DNA of 64,000 nt, taken from positions 99,096-163,095 of the forward strand of contig NZ_KN676114.1 in assembly GCF_000802185.1 (NCBI RefSeq), given 5' to 3'. The DNA comes from Belnapia sp. F-4-1. Lineage in GTDB: Bacteria > Pseudomonadota > Alphaproteobacteria > Acetobacterales > Acetobacteraceae. The position numbers and the translations under genes are program-made. The number at the start of each line of letters is the position of its first letter. Position 1 is the stretch's first letter. This document shows, in pieces, positions 57,455-64,000 of the stretch. The notes under the pieces are model-generated. The model did no database searches and was not told the DNA's origin. It saw nothing but the letters and a program-made list of their open reading frames with translations.

Positions 57455-59260
57455 ATGGCTATCATCGAAGGTACCTCCGGCAAAGACGTCCTGAAGGGCA
57501 CCTCGGGCTCCGATGTCATCACGGCCGGCCGTGGCGGCGACACGCTCACCGGCAATGCAGGCGCTGACCGCTTTAGCTTCCTGGCGGGTGACGGCCAGGA
57601 CGTCATTACCGATTTCAAGCTGGGCGAGGATCAACTGGTGTTCCAGGGCACCTATCGCCCCTGGGTGCTGCACAAGACCATCAACGGCGTCGAAGGCACC
57701 CTGGTCCGCTACAGCATGAACACCACCGACACGGTGTTCCTCGCCGGCATCAAGGACGCCAAAATCGAATGGCTGCGGGACCCCGCCCAGGCGCCCAAGC
57801 TCTACCAGCCGCTGGTGCAAACCGCCGGCAGTGGTCCCGACACTTTGGTTCTCAAGATCAATCAAGAGGCTTGGCAGGGTAGCGCGCAGTACACCGTGAA
57901 AGTGGACGGAGTGCAGATCGGCGGCACCTTCACCGCCTCTGCCCTGCGCGCCTCGGGGAAAACCGACACACTTACCTTGAAAGGTGACTGGGCGGCCGGT
58001 GCCCACAAGGTGGAAATCAACTTCCTCAACGATGGCTGGGGCGGCTCGGCTGCCACCGACCGCAACCTCTTCGTCGACAGCGCCAGCTACAACGGCCAAG
58101 CGGTGGCGGCATCGAAGCTCAGTCTGACGTCGCAGGGTGCCAAGGCCTTCTCCTTCACCGAGGCAGCAGCCCCGATCGAGAACCGCGTCATCACCGGCAC
58201 CGGCGGCAACGACACGCTGACTGGTGGCACCGGCCGCGATACCATCTCCGGTGGGTCGGGCCATGACATTATCACCGGCGGTAAAGGCAACGACGTCCTG
58301 AAGGGCGATAGCGGCGCCGATCAGTTCAACTTTGCCAATGGCGACGGCGCCGACACCATCTCTGGCTTCACGCTGGGCGAGGACCGTCTCTCCTTCACGG
58401 CCCAAACCAGCTACGTGCCTTGGGCGCAGGCAACCACGGTCGGTGGAGTCGAAGGCACGCTGGTCCGCTACAACACCAGCACCGCCGACACGGTCTTCCT
58501 CGCCGGGGTAAAGGGCGCTGCCATCGGGGCGCTGCTGAACCCGGCCTGGACAGCGCCCTCAGACACAGCCGAGTTCGGCAGCATCGTCTTCCAGGATGAC
58601 TTCAACGGCACCTCGCTCGACCGCTCGAAGTGGCCGGTCCTTTACGGCGGCTCAACCTATTGGAACGGCGCCTTCAAGTGGGACAGCTCCGAGGTCGACG
58701 TCTCGGGCGGAAACCTACATATCGGCATGACCAAGCAGTCCAGTGGGATCTGGACCACGGGCGGCATCTCCACGAATCCGAACCAGTGGAATCCCGGCTT
58801 CTCCTTCATCTATGGCAAGGTCGAAATCATGGCCAAGGTGAGCCAGGAGGTCTGGGGTACCGGGCCGTGCTTCCTTCTCTGGCCGGCGAAGTCCGACACC
58901 TGGCCGCCGGAGATCGACATCCTTGAGACCCCGAGGGGCCAGGGCATGTTCACAAACCATTGGCAGGGCCCGGGCGGTAACGGCGATGACCGCTATGCCA
59001 GCAAGCTCTTCGACCTCGATCTCGACCAGTGGCATGTCTATGGGCTGGAGTGGACTCCGAACCGCATCACCATGACGGTCGATGGCAAAGTGATGGGCAC
59101 CTTCACCGGCAACATCCCGAACCAGAAGATGACGGTCGGACTGCAGGGCCACGTCGGTGCCGCAGGCGAGACCTGGTATGGCGGCTCACCTAATGGCACC
59201 GGCGTCAACCAGGTCGATATCGCTGTAAACTACGTCAAAGTCTACGACTGGATCGAATGA
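57455..59260 (+). CDS. Secreted RTX-CBM-RTX-GH16 glucanase
   Basis: 601 residues from ATG 57455. Residues ~1-45 are RTX-type repeats (GTSGKDVLKGTSGSDVITAG). At ~50-115 is a beta-rich block that recurs at ~290-360 (FKLGEDQLVFQGTYRPWVLH / FTLGEDRLSFTAQTSYVPWA). At ~125-230 is a carbohydrate-binding-module-like domain similar to Ca-dependent xylan binders (TLVLKINQEAWQGSAQYTVK). RTX repeats lie at ~245-290. The GH16 domain is at ~375-601, with catalytic EIDILE (Glu486, Asp488, Glu491). It would hydrolyse beta-1,3/1,4-glucans or similar. There is no Sec signal; RTX repeats imply type I secretion. No exporter is nearby. Confidence 0.9.
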   Translation: MAIIEGTSGKDVLKGTSGSDVITAGRGGDTLTGNAGADRFSFLAGDGQDVITDFKLGEDQLVFQGTYRPWVLHKTINGVEGTLVRYSMNTTDTVFLAGIKDAKIEWLRDPAQAPKLYQPLVQTAGSGPDTLVLKINQEAWQGSAQYTVKVDGVQIGGTFTASALRASGKTDTLTLKGDWAAGAHKVEINFLNDGWGGSAATDRNLFVDSASYNGQAVAASKLSLTSQGAKAFSFTEAAAPIENRVITGTGGNDTLTGGTGRDTISGGSGHDIITGGKGNDVLKGDSGADQFNFANGDGADTISGFTLGEDRLSFTAQTSYVPWAQATTVGGVEGTLVRYNTSTADTVFLAGVKGAAIGALLNPAWTAPSDTAEFGSIVFQDDFNGTSLDRSKWPVLYGGSTYWNGAFKWDSSEVDVSGGNLHIGMTKQSSGIWTTGGISTNPNQWNPGFSFIYGKVEIMAKVSQEVWGTGPCFLLWPAKSDTWPPEIDILETPRGQGMFTNHWQGPGGNGDDRYASKLFDLDLDQWHVYGLEWTPNRITMTVDGKVMGTFTGNIPNQKMTVGLQGHVGAAGETWYGGSPNGTGVNQVDIAVNYVKVYDWIE

Positions 59261-59509
59261 ACCACAAACCAGGCAGAGCGGTGGCAGGTGGCTCCGCCAA
59301 AGCTACGCGGGTCTGTCAGCTCTGCCATGAAGAACTCGGTGTCCGGCGCACAAACATACGCCTCAACTGACGCAACATCGGGCGACGCTGGTCGAAAACG
59401 CCATACCGGCGGCACATGCGCAAATGCTTCGACCGCGCGCTCTACGACCAGCGTTGGGATGCCAAGAGCGGCTTTAACGCTAAGGATGCTCTGTTGAACC
59501 CTTTGTAAG

Positions 59510-60349
59510 GGTTGCGTTGCGAAGTTTGCGGCAAGTCGCAGCTGGCCGCGACAGGCTTCGGATCAGGCGGCGACTTGGAACAGCTCAGCGACAAAGGTAG
59601 CTTGGGTCCGCATGTTGCGTCCGCCAACTCCTCGAACCTGCCCCTTCCTCCTCATCGCTATCGTCTCGTAGCCTGCCAGGGTTCGTCGTGCCGTGTGGAA
59701 ACTGCCGAAGCCCAGACCCGGCCTGACCAGGCGTTTCAAACGCCGATGGTCTTGTTCCACAATGTTATTGAGGTACTTACATTGCCGTAGACGAAAGAAG
59801 CGCCATAGCTCGCCGTCTGCCTTCATCTCCGCCGCGGCGCACGGGTAAGCTGGGTTCTTGTCCACCGTGATCGTGCGCGGGTTCACCGTATGCGGCTGCT
59901 TAAGTGCCTTGCGGAAGAAGCGCTTCGCAGCCTCCGCGTCGCGCTTGGCCGAGAGCAGGAAGTCGATGGTCTGCCCACGGCTGTCCACGGCCCGATACAG
60001 GTACATCCAGCGGCCTTTCACCCGGACATAGGTTTCGTCCACCCTCCAGGAGCCGTTGCCCAGGCGCAGGTGCGGCCGAATGCGCTTCTCGATCTCCGGT
60101 GCATAGGTCTGCACCCAGCGGAACACCGTAGTATGCGCCACCTCGACGCCGCGGTCGGCGAGCATGAGTTCGAGGTCACGGTAGCTGACCGGGAACATCA
60201 GGTACCAGCGGACCGCCCAAAGGATCACCTCGGCGGTGAACTGTCGCCCCTTGAAGGACTGATCCGGCCTCACCGAGGCCGTTCGCCGCCGTCTCGACAT
60301 GCCCTGGTTTGTACCTGCTCAGGGCGGCGCCGCAAGAATGCAACAGAAC
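59510..60349 (-). mobile_element. IS6-family element, copy G (840 bp, inverted copy of F)
   Basis: Same sequence as 49818-50657, opposite orientation. The two copies bracket 8.85 kb carrying the dead GT87-like gene, IS3, GH2 and GH16 genes. The flanking octamers (TTTGTAAG, CGGTGGAA) do not match. Confidence 0.88.
59563..60300 (-). CDS. IS6-family transposase, copy G
   Basis: 245 residues, apparently identical to the product at 49867-50604, with the same catalytic residues. Potentially active. Confidence 0.92.
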   Translation of the reverse strand: MSRRRRTASVRPDQSFKGRQFTAEVILWAVRWYLMFPVSYRDLELMLADRGVEVAHTTVFRWVQTYAPEIEKRIRPHLRLGNGSWRVDETYVRVKGRWMYLYRAVDSRGQTIDFLLSAKRDAEAAKRFFRKALKQPHTVNPRTITVDKNPAYPCAAAEMKADGELWRFFRLRQCKYLNNIVEQDHRRLKRLVRPGLGFGSFHTARRTLAGYETIAMRRKGQVRGVGGRNMRTQATFVAELFQVAA

Positions 60350-60513
60350 CGGTGGAACTGGTCGAGCGTCAGGGCTTGGCCGGAGCCAAAGTCCCCAACC
60401 AATGCGCGATCAGCGGGTGTCCACATGGCAGCCTCAAGCCGGAAACCGCCTGCAACGCCGCCCAAGGGGATAGGATCAGCTCGTCAAACCAGCTTCGTCA
60501 CCCCTTCGCAAAC
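60350..60513 (+). other. Short gene fragment between two insertion sequences
   Basis: A plus-strand frame that emerges from the IS6 end reads ELVERQGLAGAKVPNQCAIS, GCPHGSLKPETACNAAQGDR and SSSNQLRHPFAN, then enters the IS110-type element. The amino-acid composition looks protein-like, but I recognise no family. It may be a fragment of a gene destroyed by both insertions. Confidence 0.3.
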
Positions 60514-60597
60514 ATGGGGTAATCGGGGCGTGTCGTCTCCCCGACGCCCCGCTGGCTAGCATCAGCTCCGGGGCCACCATTCCGGGGAGGATCCGCC

Positions 60598-61633
60598 ATG
60601 GAGCAGTATGTCGCGCTTGACGTCTCGCTGAAGGAGATCAGCGTCTGCGTGATCGACGGCAAGGGAGCCGTGACGTTCGAGGGCAAGGTCACGGCCGAGC
60701 CTGACGCCTTGGTCAGCCTGATCCGCAAGAGGGCGCCGCAGGCTGCACGGGTGGGTCTCGAGACCGGCGCCACCTCGCCCTGGCTGTACCATGCGCTGAA
60801 GAAGGCAGACCTGCCCGTGGTGCTGATGGACGCGCGGCACGCCAAGGCGGCGCTCTCGATGCGGCCGACCAAGTCCGACCGCAGCGATGCCCGCGGTCTG
60901 GCCGAGATGCTGCGGATGGGATGGTACCGTGCCGTCACCGCCAAGAGCTTCACCGCGCACGAGCGCATGGCGCTGCTCGGGGCCCGGCGCCACCTGGTGG
61001 AGATCCGCGTCGAGCTGGACGGGCAGATCCGTGGCCTGCTGAAGACCTTCGGCCTGATCCTCGGCAAGGGGAACACCGATGCCCTGATCCGCCGCGCCGA
61101 GACCCTGGCGGAGGGGAATCCGGTCATCAGCAGCCTGGTGGCGAAGCTCGCCGAGGTGCAGCGGCAAGTCGTCGCCCAGATCGCCGCGCTGGACCGCGAG
61201 ATCCGCCGCCTCATGCGGAGTGAACCCGTCCTCAAACGGCTTATGACGGTGCCCGGCGTCGGGCCGGTCACCGCCCTGGCCTTCCTCTCCACCATCGATG
61301 ACCCGAAGCGGTTCAAGCATGCCCGCGACGTCGGTCCCTATCTCGGGTTGACACCGACGCGCCACCAATCCGGCGAGGTCGACCGGCACGGGCGCATCTC
61401 GAAATGCGACGACGCCTTCACCCGCACCTGCCTGTACGAGGCAGCCAATGTGCTGCTGACGAAGGTGCAGCGGTTCTCGCCCCTCAAGGCCTGGGGCACC
61501 CGACTGGTGCAGCGGATCGGCGGCCAAGAAGGCGCGCGTTGCCGTCGCCCGCAAGCTTGCCGTCATCTTGCATTCCATCTGGGTCGACGGCACCGAGTTC
61601 TGGTGGACGCGTGAGGAGGCCAGGATGGCCTGA
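60598..61633 (+). pseudogene. IS110-family transposase, frameshifted near the C-terminus
   Basis: MEQYVALDVSLKEISVCVID holds the first Asp; Glu in RVGLETGATSPWLYHAL; Asp-Asp in KSDRSDARGLAEMLRMGWYR; C-terminal VPGVGPVTALAFLSTIDDPK and the nucleophile region TRHQSGEVDRHGRISKCDDA. Near 61523 the frame shifts; the other frame reads [36 protein letters not shown] to TGA 61631-61633. The lesion affects only the last ~35 residues. The shifted protein would end in an unrelated tail at 61614. Confidence 0.82.
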
Positions 61634-61881
61634 GCTCCGCGCCACCATCCAGGCTCCGCTCCGGCGGAGAGGCTGTCTCTGCCGGGACGGCGGGTGGCGG
61701 CGACCGCGCAGAGCCCGTTGGCCGGTCTGGCCTACCCCGCTGGATCAGGCCGTCGCAAACATCGCGGCGCCCCACCCCTGACCCCCATCATGGGGCGGAT
61801 CACACCAACCCCGGAGAGAACCATGACCCCGGCAGCGGTCAGCCTCCAGCTCGGTGCTTGACCTGAAAGCCCCGATTAGAG
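61634..61881 (+). ncRNA. Candidate bridge RNA region of the second IS110-type element
   Basis: Aligned with 7314-7562 it keeps the hairpin CCCCATCATGGGG (61783-61795), ACCCCGGAGAGAA, TGCTTGAC and CGATTAGAG. TCGCAAACAT at 61753-61762 repeats exactly the ten bases at this element's own left junction (60506-60515: eight target bases plus AT). It ends 20 bases before the hairpin, close to the position of the corresponding match in the first element. Confidence 0.55.
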
Positions 61882-62038
61882 AACGGGCTGTGAGTAGCTG
61901 CACCAGACGATTAACTGTTAGGTAGCTTTTTTGATGTAAACGTCATTCACCGCTGGCTTGGTCGATATTGGTGTTCCGGGCACTGAATAGAGCGAGAATA
62001 TTCATATGCAGCCTGTCCTTATTGGAAACTGATTTACG

Positions 62039-62443
62039 ATGATATGCGACCCTATTCGTCAAGCCGGCCTTGATGCCGCAAGAAATGTGGACAGGGGTTC
62101 GCCACTCAACGCTGATGCCGCCGTGCCGATTCCTGGGCATGCCACTTTCGATGAGTTCGTACAGGCTCTCAATCCTCTGCACCACATACCGATCGTGGGC
62201 CACGTTTACCGAGCGATCACTGGCGAGAAAATTAACCCGGCATTCCAAATTTTGGGTGGTGCTTTGTTCGGCGGCATCAGTGGGGTTATTAGCAGTGCGC
62301 TCGTGGTGATGCTCCAGCATACCGACATAGTGGAAGATATGCAGGGTGTTTTGAACGGCGATCATCGCGATCCAACCGAACTCAACTCGCTTCAGCAAGC
62401 GCAACTTGCATATGCGACGAATAGCAGCAGTAGCGGATCCTAA
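62039..62443 (+). CDS. Small protein with central hydrophobic/glycine-rich segment
   Basis: 134 residues from ATG 62039 (MICDPIRQAGLDAARNVDRG). The middle is distinctive: ATFDEFVQALNPLHHIPIVG, HVYRAITGEKINPAFQILGG, ALFGGISGVISSALVVMLQH. I associate the NPLxHIPIVxxxYRAITGxxI pattern with a conserved alphaproteobacterial protein of unknown function, where it may form a membrane-associated hairpin. The antisense frame has no such pattern. The C-terminus ends in a serine run. Confidence 0.6.
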   Translation: MICDPIRQAGLDAARNVDRGSPLNADAAVPIPGHATFDEFVQALNPLHHIPIVGHVYRAITGEKINPAFQILGGALFGGISGVISSALVVMLQHTDIVEDMQGVLNGDHRDPTELNSLQQAQLAYATNSSSSGS

Positions 62444-62467
62444 CAGCCCGTTGACGAAGTCGCCCTA

Positions 62468-62583
62468 ATACCAAATCCCGCTGATCAGAACCCATGCAGT
62501 AAAGCGGCTCCGCCGAGGCCGGAGCGGGCTATGTAGGGACGGTCCTCTGCCGCCGATAGGTTGGGATCAACGGGACATGGTAT
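62468..62583 (-). mobile_element. MITE, copy 3 (116 bp, inverted)
   Basis: Inverse complement of copies 1 and 2 with two substitutions in the interior. The flanks CCC-TA and TA-AGTTG show a TA duplication. It lies 28 bases before the left end of an IS5-type element. Confidence 0.92.
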
Positions 62584-62610
62584 AAGTTGATTCCGTTCGC
62601 TCCAGAACCA

Positions 62611-63511
62611 TCTTGTTGCACAAGTCGCCCGTTTTGCCGCGGTGGAGTAGGCTGGCGTAGGGGTGAGCCCTTGAGCATCGAGGGACGCCCTCTGTGCTGT
62701 TCAAGGCTAACGCTGACCGCCGGCACCACATCCCCAAGCAGCGCCAGAGGGTAACCAACTGGGCTGAGTACGACGCCAGCTTGCGCGCCCGCGGCAGCCT
62801 CACCGTGTGGTTTACGGCCGAGGCGATCGATGGCTGGCGTGCCGAGGCGCGCCCTGGCCGGGGCGGCCAGGCGAAGTACTCGGACTTGGCGATCGCAACC
62901 GCCCTGACGCTGCGCGCCGTGTTCCGTCTTGCCCTGCGGCAGACCGAGGGCTTGATCGGCTCCGTCCTGCAGCTGCTTGGCCTTGATCTGGCGGTGCCGG
63001 ACCACTCCACCCTGAGCCGCCGGGCCGAAACGCTGATGGTGCCGCAGCCGAAGGCGGGCAGCAAGCCGGTGCACCTGCTGGTGGACAGCACCGGTCTTCG
63101 GCTGTGCGGTCCCGGCGAGTAGCTAATCGAGAAGCATGGCACCAAGCGTCGTCGAGCCTGGAAGATGCTTCACCTCGCCACCGACACCGACACCGACACG
63201 GGCCAGATCGTTGCCTCGGTGCTGGCTGGCAGAGAGGCCGATGACGGCTCGCAGGTCGGTCCCCTGCTTGAGCAGGTCGATGGTTCCGTGGCGTCCTTCA
63301 CCGGCGACGGTGCCTACGATCGGGACGACGTCTACGCCGAGGTCGCGGCACGCTACCCGGACGCGGCCGTGGTCGTACCACCACGCGCCAGCGCTGTGCC
63401 GAGTGAAGCTGCGCGGTCAGCGCCGACGCAGCGGGACGCGCATCTCCGATGTATTGTCGAGCGAGGCCGCATGGGTTGGCAGAGGGCCTTGGGGTACAAC
63501 TGGCGTGCTCT
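62611..63511 (+). pseudogene. IS5-type transposase with nonsense codon, cut by IS6 copy C
   Basis: The left IS end is at 62611-62690 (shared with 12653-12732). The coding part from ~62694 reads HHIPKQRQRVTNWAEYDASL, WRAEARPGRGGQAKYSDLAI, LDLAVPDHSTLSRRAETLMV and VHLLVDSTGLRLCGPGE (first catalytic Asp). A TAG at 63119-63121 replaces the usual Trp. The frame continues LIEKHGTKRRRAWKMLHLAT, SFTGDGAYDRDDVYAEVAAR and is lost before the IS6 end at 63512. Inactive. Confidence 0.82.
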
Positions 63512-64000
63512 GGCATTGTCAAGTCGTTGGGCTCTGGGCGGAATGAACTGACTGGGCCAAGCTGGCCGGATGTCGACCGAGCCCACCACCTACCCCGGCT
63601 ACCGCTTTCCGGCCGAGGTCATCCACCATGCCATCTGGCTCTATCACCTGTTCAGCCTGAGCCTGCGCGACATCGAGCTGATCCTGGCTGAGCGCGGCTT
63701 GGTGGTCAGCTACGAGAGTATCCGCCGTTGGTGCCTCAGCTTCGGTACCGAGTTCGCGGCCAAACTGCGCAAGCGCCGGCCGAGGCCGGGTGACACCTGG
63801 CACATGGATGAGGTTTATCTGAAGATCAACGGCGAGCTCTTCTACCTCTGGCGCGCGGTCGACCAGCACGGTGTGGTGCTCGACATCCTCGTGCAGGAAA
63901 GGCGCAATGCCACAGCCGCCAAACGCTTCTTCAAACGCCTGCTGGCCGGCCTGAAGTACAAGCCCAGCAAGATCGTCACGGATGGGCTCCGCAGCTATGG
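63512..64000 (+). mobile_element. IS6-family element, copy C, left part
   Basis: Starts GGCATTGTCAAGTCGTTGGG, same orientation and sequence as copy A (17338). It runs off the right window edge after about 489 of 830 bases. Confidence 0.9.
63570..64000 (+). CDS. IS6-family transposase, copy C, N-terminal part
   Basis: MSTEPTTYPGYRFPAEVIHH through IVTDGLRSYG (second catalytic Asp) is visible, with Ser in KPSKIV as in copy A. The remaining ~92 residues lie beyond the window. It is inserted in the IS5-type pseudogene. Confidence 0.9.
   Translation, partial: MSTEPTTYPGYRFPAEVIHHAIWLYHLFSLSLRDIELILAERGLVVSYESIRRWCLSFGTEFAAKLRKRRPRPGDTWHMDEVYLKINGELFYLWRAVDQHGVVLDILVQERRNATAAKRFFKRLLAGLKYKPSKIVTDGLRSY

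Larger units (their letters stand above)
60514..61881 (+). mobile_element. IS110-family element (IS1111-like layout), second element
   Basis: It begins ATGGGGTAATCGG and ends CGATTAGAG, like the element at 6212-7562, but the transposases are clearly diverged. The short 5' (84 bases) and long 3' (about 250 bases) non-coding ends follow the same plan. Confidence 0.8.

Noticed and set aside
57419..58405. Minus-strand frame of about 330 codons opposite the RTX-GH16 gene
   Set aside because: Shadow of the repetitive RTX coding sequence.

Overview
The window is a GC-rich stretch with dense coding and little sequence outside genes and insertion sequences. The passenger genes (LysE/RhtB exporter, DUF3489 protein, MYG1-like protein, HPF, short outer-membrane barrel, norC remnant) and the IS families suggest an alphaproteobacterium, most likely of the Acetobacteraceae/Rhodospirillales type (Roseomonas or Belnapia-like). 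This is inferred from protein style only; there is no rRNA or tRNA. The mass of decayed genes and nested insertion sequences fits a plasmid, chromid or genomic island better than core chromosome. No replication, partition, conjugation or CRISPR gene was seen.

Layout. 0-5 kb: ordinary genes (saccharopine-dehydrogenase-like protein coupled to a Tat-exported epoxide-hydrolase-like protein; LysE exporter; DJ-1/PfpI protein divergent from a LysR regulator). The LysR 3' end is overwritten by a 116-bp MITE. 5.1-7.9 kb: an IS3 element split by an IS110/IS1111-type element whose 3' non-coding end looks like a bridge-RNA gene. 7.9-12.6 kb: one very large surface-glycan enzyme (methyltransferase, coiled coil, GT2, GT4, methyltransferase). 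12.6-18.2 kb: nested IS6-like, IS630, IS66 and IS6 elements. 19.2-22.3 kb: small outer-membrane protein, small conserved proteins, a GT4 glycosyltransferase and a clipped membrane protein. 22.3-36.3 kb: IS630, IS6, IS5 and IS256 elements between small secreted or lipoprotein genes, a MYG1-like hydrolase and a chemotaxis receptor. 36-44 kb: a broken transposase, HPF, a norC remnant, a truncated sensor, and an ELWxxDGT-repeat protein lying between two terminase remnants, followed by an RTX protein. 44-50 kb: DUF3489 protein clipped by an intact IS5 element, then a UvrD-type helicase operon. 50-60 kb: two identical inverted IS6 copies bracket a dead membrane glycosyltransferase, a GH2 glycosidase and an RTX-CBM-GH16 secreted glucanase. 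60-64 kb: a second IS110/IS1111-type element, a small hydrophobic protein, a third MITE copy, a dead IS5 transposase and a third copy of the 17-kb IS6 element running off the edge.

The intact passenger genes share a cell-surface and extracellular carbohydrate theme: glycosyltransferases, glycosidases, RTX and ELWxxDGT secreted proteins, and a chemoreceptor. Many neighbours are decaying by nonsense, frameshift or insertion. The two most interesting signals are (i) a MITE family whose ends match a resident IS630 and (ii) two IS110/IS1111-type elements whose presumptive bridge-RNA regions each contain a short match to their own integration site at about the same place relative to a conserved hairpin.
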